64,000 bases of DNA from an uncultured Lachnospiraceae bacterium. Lineage in GTDB: Bacteria; Bacillota; Clostridia; Lachnospirales; Lachnospiraceae. The position numbers and the translations under genes were made by a program. The notes beneath the pieces were generated by a model. It did no database searches and was not told the DNA's origin. It was given only the letters and a program-made list of their open reading frames with translations. Position 1 is the stretch's first letter; each line of letters begins with the position of its first letter. The stretch is taken from NCBI GenBank assembly GCA_902787715.1, contig CADAHQ010000002.1:1-64000 (forward strand). The letters run 5' to 3'. Shown here piece by piece: positions 53,153 to 61,610 of this stretch.

Positions 53153-54325
53153 ATGAAAGAACAGTTGGAAGCTGCGTGGAAGGCGCAATTCGGGGACACT
53201 TCGGGAGTTCGGTATTTCTTCGCTCCCGGAAGAGTTAATCTGATCGGGGAGCACACCGACTATAACGGCGGACATGTATTTCCCTGTGCGCTGACCATCG
53301 GAACCTTTGCGGCGGCGAGACAGAGAGAGGATGAACTTCTCCGGTTTTATTCGGTGAATTTTCCGGAGGCGGGCGTGATCACGGTGCCGCTTCGGGGGCT
53401 TGTGAACCGGAAGGAAGACGGCTGGACGAACTATCCGAAGGGCGTCATCGCGGAGATGGAGAAGCGCGGATACCGCGCACCGGCCGGCATGGACATCCTG
53501 TACCTCGGTACGATCCCCAACGGGTCTGGCTTAAGCTCCTCGGCGTCGATTGAGGTGCTGACGGCGGAAATCTTCTCGGAGATCTTCTCGTGGGAGATTG
53601 ACGGCATCGAAAAGGCGCTCCTGTGCCAGGCGGCGGAGCGGGGCTTCAACGGTGTCAACTGCGGCATCATGGATCAGTTCGCCATCGCCATGGGAAAGAA
53701 GAACCATGCGGTGTTTCTTGATACGAACACGCTTGCGTATGAGTATGTGCCGCTGGATCTTGCGGGCGTGCGCATCGTCATTATGAATACAAACAAGAAG
53801 CGGGGGCTCGGGGATTCGGCGTACAACGAAAGGCGCGCCGAATGCGAGCAGGCTCTCGCGGAGATACAGAAGGTTCGGAAGACCGGTTCCCTCGGAGAAC
53901 TGACCGCGGAGGACTGGGAGAGCTGCAGGGATGCCATCGCGTCGCCGGTGCGGAAGAAGCGGGCAAAGCATGCGGTGTTTGAGAATCTCCGGACCATCCG
54001 CGCGGCGGAAGCGCTTCGCGCGGGAGACTTAGCCGGCTTCGGCAGGCTGATGAACGAGTCCCACATCTCCCTTCGTGACGATTACGAAGTGACGGGAAAA
54101 GAGTTGGATACATTGGTGGCTGCCGCGTGGGAAGTGCCGGGAGTCATCGGAGCCAGAATGACCGGCGCCGGGTTCGGCGGATGTGCGGTCAGCCTGGTGA
54201 AGGAGGAAGCCGTCGAAGCCTTGATGCAGACGGTGAAAGAAAGGTATGAAGCACAAATCGGTTACGCACCGTCCTTCTATGTTGCGGAGGCCGGAGGCGG
54301 TCCGGGAGTGCTTGCGGAGTGTTAG
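53153..54325 (+). CDS. galK: galactokinase
   Basis: A 390-residue GHMP kinase phosphorylating galactose at C1. The galactokinase signature GRVNLIGEHTDYNGGHVFP, ATP loop IPNGSGLSSSAS and MTGAGFGGCAVSL are present; the catalytic Asp is in CGIMDQFA. The ATG at 53153 follows GGAGAA. It sits 19 bases after the sensor cyclase and 37 before the EAL protein, away from other Leloir genes (no galT or galE in the window), which makes its link to cyclic di-GMP genes notable. Confidence 0.95.
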   Translation: MKEQLEAAWKAQFGDTSGVRYFFAPGRVNLIGEHTDYNGGHVFPCALTIGTFAAARQREDELLRFYSVNFPEAGVITVPLRGLVNRKEDGWTNYPKGVIAEMEKRGYRAPAGMDILYLGTIPNGSGLSSSASIEVLTAEIFSEIFSWEIDGIEKALLCQAAERGFNGVNCGIMDQFAIAMGKKNHAVFLDTNTLAYEYVPLDLAGVRIVIMNTNKKRGLGDSAYNERRAECEQALAEIQKVRKTGSLGELTAEDWESCRDAIASPVRKKRAKHAVFENLRTIRAAEALRAGDLAGFGRLMNESHISLRDDYEVTGKELDTLVAAAWEVPGVIGARMTGAGFGGCAVSLVKEEAVEALMQTVKERYEAQIGYAPSFYVAEAGGGPGVLAEC

Positions 54326-54362
54326 AAAGAACAAAGAGGAATACGACTAAAGAGGTGCCCCT

Positions 54363-57116
54363 ATGAAATTAGAGGAGAGCGAACGGAAGAAAATGCTGGC
54401 GATTTTCGCCGCGAACCTGCCGAGTTACCGGAAGACCATGAAGCTTTCGCAGGAAGAATTCGGTGAGACCATCGGAATCACGCGTCAGACCGTGAGTTCC
54501 ATCGAACGCGGAGCCTATCCGCTGACGTGGTCCATCTTTCTTTCCTGTCTGTTCGTGTGCACGGGACAGCCGCGCGCGCGGAAGATGATTCTGAACACAT
54601 TTTCCGGGGAGCCGGTGCTCCTGGGCTTTTTGAATGAGCTCATCAGCGACAAGAACGCAGGCGGAGACGGCGCCGCAGGCACGGCACGCCAGATTTATTT
54701 CGGCGTCTGCACCGTGGTGGACGACGGCCGCTACACGATTGTCGACTGCGACGCCGGTATCGGTGAGATGCTCGGCATCGCCGGCAGAGTGAAGGATGCC
54801 GGAAGCTACATGGATTACATTCCGGAGGAGGACCGCGAGGCCATCCGCCGCATTCTCGACGAGCGCATCCGCAAGCAGATGGTTCTGTGCATCGAGCACC
54901 GTCTGGTTACCGCAGAGGGCCGTGTAGTTCCGGTGCAGTGCTTTGTGCGCCGTCAGAAGAAGATGATGAAGAACGGCCTCTTCGATATCACCATCACCCA
55001 GGTGACCGGCGAGATGCTTCGGAAACGCCAGATTTCCGGCCTTCTCGAGTCGCTCCCTGTGGGTGTCGCGGTCTTCGAGTTCCAGGGCCGTATCGAGCGC
55101 GACAATGCGCCTGAGATTATTTACGCAAACGACGTGTTCTACACGATGATCGGACATACGAAGGAGCAGCTGTCGCAGATTCACGGCAACTTCCTCCCGG
55201 AGATTGTTTCTCCGGATGACACGAAGCAGATTTCCCGCATCTTCGACCCGAAGCTGCCGGTAAATTCATCCGTTGCGGCGGAATTTCGCGTAAACCGCTT
55301 CGACGGCGGCGTCGCGTGGGTGCATTGCAACGCCCTTTTAGTGAGCCGCAAGGACGATGAGACTGCGGTCATCAGCTGTGTTCTCACCGATATCACCCAG
55401 CGCATCAACGCGGAGATGAGCATGAAGCATCAGCTCGACCGCTACCGCCAGTTGGAGGACGTCTCCGACGACATCCAGTTCGGTTACGACGTCACGGAGG
55501 ACCGTTTAAGCGTGCCCGCCCGCGTCGGCGAGATGTTCGGCCGCGAGGGTGTGATTCCGAACCTGATGGCCGGCGACATTCCTGCCCGCGTGTTCCATCC
55601 CGAGGATTATCCGGATTTTCTGAAGCTCCTTGCGACGGCGAAGGACGGCAACAATTCCCGCGGCGAATTCCGCATCAAGATTGATGCGAAGGACTACAAG
55701 TGGTGCAAAATCAACATGATCGGCATCCGGGATTCCGAGGGCAAGGTCATCTACATCTACGGCCGCATCACCATCATCGATGAGGAGCGTAGACAGCAGC
55801 GCGAGCGCACCAACGACCGCATGATCATCAACCGCTTAAACAGCACGGACCGCCTCACGAACCTCTACAACCGCACTGCGTTCCGCGGGCGCGTCCAGGA
55901 AGTTCTGGCGGATCCGGAGATGGACCCGGTACACGCAATCATTTACTGCGATATCAATGACTTTTCGTATATCAACGAAAAATTCGGCTACCCCGCAGGC
56001 GACCGCATCCTCAAGGATTTCGGTTCCATGTTCCTTCGCAAAGGCAAGCGGTGCTTCGCTTGCCGCATCCACTCCGACTTCTTCTTAATCTACGTCAACG
56101 GAACGTCGGAGGAGCAGGTTTTGGCGAAGCTTCGCAGCTGGTCGAAGGTGTTTGTGGAGCATCAGACGAAGATGTATCCCGGCATCGATATCCAGCTCAC
56201 CAACGGCGTGTATTTCCTGCGGAGAGGCGAGCGCGACATCGCACTTGCCATGGACAATGCGAACCTCGCGAGAAAGCAGGCGAAGGCCGAGCAGAACAGT
56301 CTGTACTGCGTCTGCACGGATGAGCTCCGTGCCCGCCGCTCCTACGAGCAGACCATCGCCGGCGAGATTCAGACCGCCATCCGTGACAACAAGATTGAAG
56401 TGTTCCTGCTTCCGAAGTTCTCCCTGGAGGGACGCCGCGTTATCGGCGCCGAGGCTCTGGCCCGCTGGAGTAACGCCGACGGCACGTACCGTTCGCCCGC
56501 GGACTTCATTCCGATTCTGGAGAAGACCGGACACATTACGGACCTGGACTTCTGTATTTACACTAACGTCCTGCAGACTTTGCGAAACTGGAAGAAGAAG
56601 GGCATCCCGATGATTCCGATCTCGGTGAACTTCTCCAAGCACAACCAGAGCTTCGTCAAATTCGACGAGCGCATCAGCCGTCTCGCCGAGCAGTACAACG
56701 TGGACGGCCGCTACCTTGAGTTGGAGGTCAACGAGGCGATGCTCGCCGAGGACCGCGCAAGCGCAAGCAACAGCATCAAGGACCTGAAGAGACGCGGCTT
56801 CACTATCACCCTCGATGACTTCGGCTCCGGCAACGAGTCGCTCTCGATGCTGATTACGGCGCCGGTGGACCATGTGAAGATCGGGCGGAATTTCTTGAAG
56901 AATATCGGTACCTCCAAGACCGAGCAGGAGTATGTGCGCTGCATGTGCGACATGATCGCCTCGGTGCACAAGGATGCCGTGTTCGAGGGCGTGGAGACCG
57001 AGGAGCAGGCGGAGTTCCTTCGAAGCTGCGGTTTTACCACGGCCCAGGGCTACCTTTTCGAGCGCCCGATTCCGATTGCGGAGTTTGAGAAGAAATATCT
57101 GGCAAAGAGGGCTTGA
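54363..57116 (+). CDS. HTH-PAS-GGDEF-EAL protein with degenerate GGDEF
   Basis: A 917-residue cytoplasmic protein. Residues about 15-65 form an XRE-type helix-turn-helix (LSQEEFGETIGITRQTVSSIE). Several PAS-like segments span about 100-490. The GGDEF domain (about 500-655) has lost its motif: RIHSDFF stands where RxGGDEF is expected, so no cyclase activity is likely. The EAL domain (about 665-910) keeps AEALAR at about 696, SVNFS, LEVNE, LDDFGSG at about 817, EGVETEEQAEF and QGYLFERPI, so cyclic di-GMP hydrolysis is plausible. A DNA-binding head on this arrangement is unusual. GAGGTG precedes the ATG. Confidence 0.88.
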   Translation: MKLEESERKKMLAIFAANLPSYRKTMKLSQEEFGETIGITRQTVSSIERGAYPLTWSIFLSCLFVCTGQPRARKMILNTFSGEPVLLGFLNELISDKNAGGDGAAGTARQIYFGVCTVVDDGRYTIVDCDAGIGEMLGIAGRVKDAGSYMDYIPEEDREAIRRILDERIRKQMVLCIEHRLVTAEGRVVPVQCFVRRQKKMMKNGLFDITITQVTGEMLRKRQISGLLESLPVGVAVFEFQGRIERDNAPEIIYANDVFYTMIGHTKEQLSQIHGNFLPEIVSPDDTKQISRIFDPKLPVNSSVAAEFRVNRFDGGVAWVHCNALLVSRKDDETAVISCVLTDITQRINAEMSMKHQLDRYRQLEDVSDDIQFGYDVTEDRLSVPARVGEMFGREGVIPNLMAGDIPARVFHPEDYPDFLKLLATAKDGNNSRGEFRIKIDAKDYKWCKINMIGIRDSEGKVIYIYGRITIIDEERRQQRERTNDRMIINRLNSTDRLTNLYNRTAFRGRVQEVLADPEMDPVHAIIYCDINDFSYINEKFGYPAGDRILKDFGSMFLRKGKRCFACRIHSDFFLIYVNGTSEEQVLAKLRSWSKVFVEHQTKMYPGIDIQLTNGVYFLRRGERDIALAMDNANLARKQAKAEQNSLYCVCTDELRARRSYEQTIAGEIQTAIRDNKIEVFLLPKFSLEGRRVIGAEALARWSNADGTYRSPADFIPILEKTGHITDLDFCIYTNVLQTLRNWKKKGIPMIPISVNFSKHNQSFVKFDERISRLAEQYNVDGRYLELEVNEAMLAEDRASASNSIKDLKRRGFTITLDDFGSGNESLSMLITAPVDHVKIGRNFLKNIGTSKTEQEYVRCMCDMIASVHKDAVFEGVETEEQAEFLRSCGFTTAQGYLFERPIPIAEFEKKYLAKRA

Positions 57117-57140
57117 CATTTTTTCAAAAAAGAGTAGTCT
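57113..57140 (+). promoter_or_regulatory. possible promoter of asnS
   Basis: TTGACA (57113-57118) overlaps the stop codon of the EAL gene; 16-base spacer and a poor -10, TAGTCT (57135-57140). Confidence 0.45.
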
Positions 57141-57201
57141 AAAGCGTATATATCTACTAAAGAAAGACGTGTGAAGCAATTTGCACGGTGAGGACAAGAC
57201 C

Positions 57202-58593
57202 ATGGATCTGATTACGGTGAAAGAGCTGTTCCGGCAGCGGGAAGACTATTTCGGCAAGAGCGTGTCCGTCGGAGGATGGGTGCGCAGCAATCGCGACTCG
57301 AAGAATTTCGGCTTCCTGGTGATTAATGACGGAACGTATTTTGATACGCTGCAGGTAGTGTACACGGATGCTCTCCCGAATTTTGAGGAGATTACGCATT
57401 TCGGTGCCGGCGCGGCAGTAATCGTCACCGGTACGCTGGTTGCGACCCCCGAAGCGAAGCAGCCCTTCGAGATTCAGGCGACGGAGATTGCCCTTGAGGG
57501 CGCGTCCGACCCGACCTACCCGATGCAGAAGAAGCGTCACACGCTTGAATATTTGCGGACCATGACACACCTTCGCCCGAGAACCAACACGTTCCAGGCA
57601 GTGTTCCGCGTTCGTTCCCTTGCGGCATACGCAATCCACAAATTCTTCCAGGAGAGAGGCTTTGTCTACGTGCACACGCCCCTGATTACCGGAAGCGACT
57701 GCGAGGGTGCCGGCGAGATGTTCCAGGTAACCACCCTTCCCCTTGACAAGGTTCCCATGACCGAAGACGGCAAGGTTGATTACAGCAAGGACTTCTTCGG
57801 AAAGCCCACGAACCTTACGGTGAGCGGCCAGTTAAACGGCGAGACCTTCGCCATGGCCTTCCGCAACATCTACACCTTCGGACCGACCTTCCGCGCGGAG
57901 AACTCCAACACTACGCGCCACGCGGCGGAGTTCTGGATGATTGAGCCGGAGATTGCATTTGCCGACTTAAAGGACGATTGCGACCTGGCCGAGGCGATGC
58001 TTAAGTACATCATCAACTATGTTCTCGAGAACGCACCCGAGGAGATGAACTTCTTCAACAGCTTCGTTGATAAGGGTCTGATCGAGCGCCTGCAGCACGT
58101 TGCAAGCTCCGATTTCGGCCGCGTGACCTATACCGACGCCGTGAAGCTTCTGGAGCAGAACAACGACAAATTCGAATACAAGGTTTACTGGGGCTGCGAT
58201 CTGCAGACCGAGCACGAGCGGTATCTCACCGAGCAGATTTTCAAAAAGCCCGTTTTCGTCACGGACTATCCGAAGGAGATCAAGGCTTTCTACATGAAGC
58301 TGAATCCGGACGGAAAGACCGTTGCCGCTGCGGACTGCCTGGTTCCCGGCATCGGCGAGATTATCGGTGGTTCCCAGCGTGAGGACGACTACGATAAGCT
58401 TGTGAAGCGCATCGAGGAGCTCGGCATGAAGAAGGAGGACTACGGTTTCTACCTTGACCTCCGCAAATACGGCTCCGCCCGCCACGCAGGCTTCGGCCTC
58501 GGCTTTGAGCGCTGCATTATGTATCTGACGGGCATGAGCAACATCCGCGACGTTGTTCCGTTCCCGAGAACCGTAAATAACTGCGAGTTATAA
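57202..58593 (+). CDS. asnS: asparaginyl-tRNA synthetase
   Basis: A 463-residue class IIb synthetase. The N-terminal OB-fold anticodon-binding domain ([20 protein letters not shown]) is followed by the catalytic core with motif 2 ([20 protein letters not shown]) and motif 3 ([16 protein letters not shown]). Residues match AsnRS rather than AspRS (FRAENSNT). The ATG at 57202 is chosen because GTGAGGAC precedes it. Confidence 0.96.
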   Translation: MDLITVKELFRQREDYFGKSVSVGGWVRSNRDSKNFGFLVINDGTYFDTLQVVYTDALPNFEEITHFGAGAAVIVTGTLVATPEAKQPFEIQATEIALEGASDPTYPMQKKRHTLEYLRTMTHLRPRTNTFQAVFRVRSLAAYAIHKFFQERGFVYVHTPLITGSDCEGAGEMFQVTTLPLDKVPMTEDGKVDYSKDFFGKPTNLTVSGQLNGETFAMAFRNIYTFGPTFRAENSNTTRHAAEFWMIEPEIAFADLKDDCDLAEAMLKYIINYVLENAPEEMNFFNSFVDKGLIERLQHVASSDFGRVTYTDAVKLLEQNNDKFEYKVYWGCDLQTEHERYLTEQIFKKPVFVTDYPKEIKAFYMKLNPDGKTVAAADCLVPGIGEIIGGSQREDDYDKLVKRIEELGMKKEDYGFYLDLRKYGSARHAGFGLGFERCIMYLTGMSNIRDVVPFPRTVNNCEL

Positions 58594-58613
58594 AAGATGT
58601 GATTACTGGGATA

Positions 58614-58639
58614 GAGCCCGGACGCGAAAGTCCGGGCTC
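58614..58639 (+). terminator. hairpin after asnS
   Basis: GAGCCCGGAC (58614-58623) and GTCCGGGCTC (58630-58639), perfect 10-bp stem with a GCGAAA loop. The tail AATTCAG is not T-rich, so termination may be partial and the next gene may be reached by read-through. Confidence 0.6.
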
Positions 58640-58663
58640 AATTCAGAAAATTAAGGTGAAAGC

Positions 58664-59503
58664 ATGTTTGAAGTGATTGCCGAGTATTTTTCGTTTCCTT
58701 TCGTGCGGTACGCGTTCTTCGTCGCCGTCATGATTGCTTTAAGCTCCGCGCTTTTAGGGGTGATTCTTGTGCTGAAGCGCTTCTCCTTCATCGGAGACGG
58801 GCTTTCCCACGTGGCCTTCGGCGCAATGGCCATTGCGACCGTACTGAAGCTTACGAACAACCTCTATTTCGTGTTCCCGATTACCATTGCGGCGGCAATT
58901 CTGCTGCTTTGGACGGGGCAGAACAAAAAAATCAACGGTGACGCTGCCATCGCCATGATCTCTGTGGCCGCCCTCGCCGTAGGATACCTCGTGATGAACG
59001 TGGCCGGAACCTCCGCCAATGTATCCGGCGATGTGTGCAGCACTCTCTTCGGCTCCACATCCCTTCTTACGCTGACCTCGTCGGATGTGTGGCTTTGCTT
59101 TGCCATGTCCATCCTGGTGATCGTCGTTTTCATCGCATACTACTACAAGATTTTCGCTGTCACCTTCGACGAAACCTTCGCGAGAGCCACCGGCCTTCGC
59201 ACCTCGGCGTACAACCTTCTGATTGCCGCCGTAACCGCCGTGATTATCGTTCTTGCCATGAATCTTGTGGGGTCTCTCTTAGCGTCAGCGCTCATCATTT
59301 TTCCGGCCCTCTCCGCCATGAGGATGTTTAAGAGCTTCCACGGCGTGACCATCTGCTCCGCCGTGCTTGCCGTGACCAGTTCTGCCATGGGAATCCTGAT
59401 TTCGCTCCTTGCCGATACGCCGGTGGGAGCCACGATCGTTGTGATTGACATCGTTTTGTTTATTGCATTTGCCGTCGCCGGACGCGCAACCGGCAGGGGA
59501 TAA
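58664..59503 (+). CDS. ZnuB/MntB-type metal ABC permease
   Basis: A 279-residue membrane protein with eight or nine helices of the ABC-3 family for Zn2+ or Mn2+ import. LKRFSFIGDGLSHVAFGAMA and FDETFARATGLRT are family hallmarks. AAGGTGAAAG precedes the ATG. No ATPase or binding protein gene is adjacent, so partners must be encoded elsewhere. Confidence 0.9.
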   Translation: MFEVIAEYFSFPFVRYAFFVAVMIALSSALLGVILVLKRFSFIGDGLSHVAFGAMAIATVLKLTNNLYFVFPITIAAAILLLWTGQNKKINGDAAIAMISVAALAVGYLVMNVAGTSANVSGDVCSTLFGSTSLLTLTSSDVWLCFAMSILVIVVFIAYYYKIFAVTFDETFARATGLRTSAYNLLIAAVTAVIIVLAMNLVGSLLASALIIFPALSAMRMFKSFHGVTICSAVLAVTSSAMGILISLLADTPVGATIVVIDIVLFIAFAVAGRATGRG

Positions 59504-59581
59504 GCGCGGGGAACCGGCAATGCCCCGGGAGTTGCGCCGACTTTGCGCTGGTTTCGAAATCCATCCATAAAAAGCGAGCAT

Positions 59582-59626
59582 TGCCCCGTACCTACAGTAT
59601 CAAATCCGGTAACGGGGCATATTTTC
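59582..59626 (+). terminator. terminator-like hairpin
   Basis: TGCCCCGTACC (59582-59592) pairs with GGTAACGGGGCA (59608-59619) with a one-base bulge, followed by TATTTTC. It lies between the metal permease and the next gene. Confidence 0.65.
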
Positions 59627-59667
59627 TACGGTATCAAGAATGGTATTTGTTTCAAGGGGGTGTGGTT

Positions 59668-60567
59668 ATGAAGAGAAAGTATCTGGTTTGGTGCGCGGTG
59701 TTGCTTTTTGCGGTCTCGATTTCGGTGGCATTGGCCGACACCGGGCCGAAGCCCGCGGTGAGCGTGATTGTCAAAAACTTAGGCGGCGCCAAGTGCTATG
59801 CGACGCTTCTGAGCGAGAGAGAACAGTACGGGCCGTATTGCACCACGGAGATTGAGAAGAGATGGGATGAGATGCGGGCGGAAACGGCCGTGTGGGAAGC
59901 ATTTGCCGCATATAAGGATCCGGACGGTTTCTTCTTTTTGCAGGAGCTGTGGGACCTTCGGTACGTGCCGAAGTATGCCTGGGAATACCACCCACCGCGG
60001 ATTTTTAAAGTGCTTTTGTACTGGCCGGACGAAGGCCGGTTCGCCGTGAGCGAGATCACGGAGGCGAAGGATTTTTACTCGCTGTTTGAGGTCGACGCCT
60101 CGGAGGTGCGTTTCGCGGACGGGAGCAACATCGGCACGATTGCCGTGAAGCCGGTGGATTCCTACAGCTATCGGATTTGGGCGTTTGTCAGTCGCGTCTT
60201 AATTACCCTCGCCGTAGAGCTTTTGATTGCCCTTGCATTCCTCTTCCGGACGAAGCGGGAGTGGCTTGTGATTATCGCAACCAACATCCTTACGCAGATT
60301 GCCCTCGGCATCTTCGCAACGATTTCGGTGGTGCAGGGCGGAAGAGACATGCAATTCTTCGTGACGTTAGCTTTCCTGGAGCTCGGCGTGGCAATCATCG
60401 AGGCAGTCGTCTACATTCTCTTCCTTCGCAAAGCGTCCGGGAAGAAGCGCGGTTTGTGGGTGTACGTCGTCTACGCATTGGTCGCCAATGCGGCATCCTA
60501 CTTTGTGGGGCTTTGGATTGACGGAAGGCTTGTGGAGAGTCTGAAAATGCTGTTGTTCATGGACTAA
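59668..60567 (+). CDS. membrane protein with exported N-terminal domain
   Basis: A 299-residue protein. The signal peptide (KRKYLVWCAVLLFAVSISVALA) is followed by an outer soluble domain (about 24-165; two Cys in GGAKCYATLL and YGPYCTTE) and four membrane helices (about 175-198, 203-222, 230-253, 262-283). I recall similar poorly characterised proteins in Lachnospiraceae but cannot name a family. AAGGGGG precedes the ATG at 59668. Function unknown. Confidence 0.72.
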   Translation: MKRKYLVWCAVLLFAVSISVALADTGPKPAVSVIVKNLGGAKCYATLLSEREQYGPYCTTEIEKRWDEMRAETAVWEAFAAYKDPDGFFFLQELWDLRYVPKYAWEYHPPRIFKVLLYWPDEGRFAVSEITEAKDFYSLFEVDASEVRFADGSNIGTIAVKPVDSYSYRIWAFVSRVLITLAVELLIALAFLFRTKREWLVIIATNILTQIALGIFATISVVQGGRDMQFFVTLAFLELGVAIIEAVVYILFLRKASGKKRGLWVYVVYALVANAASYFVGLWIDGRLVESLKMLLFMD

Positions 60568-60612
60568 TAAAAAAACAGCGGGATTCGGGATTCTCCTGAT
60601 CCCGCTGTTCTT
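60567..60612. terminator. bidirectional terminator
   Basis: AACAGCGGGAT (60574-60584) pairs with ATCCCGCTGTT (60599-60609). Plus side CTTTG; minus side reads TTTTTTTATTA, so it works best for the minus-strand queT gene. Confidence 0.82.
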
Positions 60613-60638
60613 TGACTAGATATCCGCAATAGAAATCT

Positions 60639-61250
60639 TTATCTCTGAGCCTCCGCGGTTACAGCCTCGGCTTTCACTTCACCGTCGTTACGAAGCAATC
60701 CGCGGGTGTAGGGATTGCTCAAAAGCGCGGCCAAAAGAATTCCGCCGAAGATGCCGCAGGCGATGATTTCGCCGGCCGTCACCGTCACAAGGATGAACCA
60801 GAAAGCGTCCGGTACGCCGAGGGCGAATTTGAGGACCGGGGGAATGATGATTGCGTTGGAAACAATCGGGGGAAGCGCAAACATCGCCGTGAGGATGACG
60901 ATGCGCAGGATTCCGGGCGCTGACTTCATGTTCACGGACGAAGAGAGAGCCCTTTCGCGGACAAGACGACCGATCAGGTAGGTGCCGATTGCACCAATCA
61001 GTGTTGCACCGGTTCCGAAGATAATGTCCCAGATGGTAGCGCTTGTGATAATATTCGTGAGAAGACATCCGATGGCAAGTCCGGGGATGGCTTCAACCAG
61101 GAATGCGGGAAGAATCGTGAGAGCTTCCGAGATGCGGCACTGGATAACGCCGCTGCACAGACCCACCGCGTTGGAGAGCATGGAAAGTGCGAAATAGAGC
61201 GCGGCAATCACAGCCGCCTTTGTGATAAAAAGAGCAGAATTGCGTTTCAT
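60639..61250 (-). CDS. queT: QueT-type queuosine-precursor transporter
   Basis: A 203-residue membrane protein with about six helices, the S component of an ECF transporter. AVIAALYFALSMLSNAVG, IQCRISEALTILPAF and GLAIGCLLTNII match the QueT (COG4708) family, which imports preQ1 or another queuosine precursor with the shared ECF energising module encoded elsewhere. The preQ1-like riboswitch just upstream supports the assignment strongly. Confidence 0.9.
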   Translation of the reverse strand: MKRNSALFITKAAVIAALYFALSMLSNAVGLCSGVIQCRISEALTILPAFLVEAIPGLAIGCLLTNIITSATIWDIIFGTGATLIGAIGTYLIGRLVRERALSSSVNMKSAPGILRIVILTAMFALPPIVSNAIIIPPVLKFALGVPDAFWFILVTVTAGEIIACGIFGGILLAALLSNPYTRGLLRNDGEVKAEAVTAEAQR

Positions 61251-61257
61251 AAAGAAA

Positions 61258-61300
61258 CCTCCGTAGTTTTGTTTTAGGTGAGGATGGTTTCGAACTCACC
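61258..61300 (-). promoter_or_regulatory. class I preQ1 riboswitch before queT
   Basis: Reading the minus strand: stem GGTGAG, loop TTCGAAACCATC, closing CTCACC, then an A-rich tail TAAAACAAAACTACGG that runs into the ribosome site GGAGG (complement of 61258-61262). This is the H-type pseudoknot plan of preQ1-I riboswitches, with the tail expected to fold back on the loop and hide the ribosome site when preQ1 is bound. The gene it controls fits. Confidence 0.78.
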
Positions 61301-61363
61301 GTTATTTGGTTGTGGCGAAGCATTTGCCGAAGAGGCTTTCGCGGAAAATGCCGCGCAACGCAG

Positions 61364-61392
61364 AGCATAGCACATCCTGCGCCCGGTGTCAA
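61364..61392 (-). promoter_or_regulatory. promoter of queT
   Basis: On the minus strand: TTGACA (complement of 61387-61392), 17-base spacer, TATGCT (complement of 61364-61369). Confidence 0.75.
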
Positions 61393-61509
61393 GACTGAAA
61401 AACACTGTCGTATCTACCGGGAAGAATGTAAAAATCAACTGTAAATAATCAATAATTGACGGAATATGCGTCTTAATTGCATTTTTGCATTATCCGTAGC
61501 AGAAAGCCT

Positions 61510-61538
61510 TTGCAAACAAAAGGCCTGTACGATACTAT
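61510..61538 (+). promoter_or_regulatory. possible promoter embedded in a terminator
   Basis: TTGCAA (61510-61515), 17-base spacer, TACTAT (61533-61538). The -10 lies in the upper stem and loop of the hairpin at 61523-61556. Another TTGACG lies at 61456 without a clear -10. Confidence 0.45.
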
Positions 61539-61562
61539 AAAAGTATCAGTACAGGCTTTTTT
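61523..61562 (+). terminator. orphan terminator or attenuator before the large lipoprotein gene
   Basis: GCCTGTAC-GATACT (61523-61536) pairs with AGTATC-a-GTACAGGC (61542-61556; one bulged A), then TTTTTT. The genes on both sides are divergent, so a plus-strand RNA ending here must start within the intergenic region. Confidence 0.85.
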
Positions 61563-61610
61563 GCCCCGGAAGAGCGCGTCTTCCGACTTGGGAAAGGAGG
61601 AAAAAGTTGT

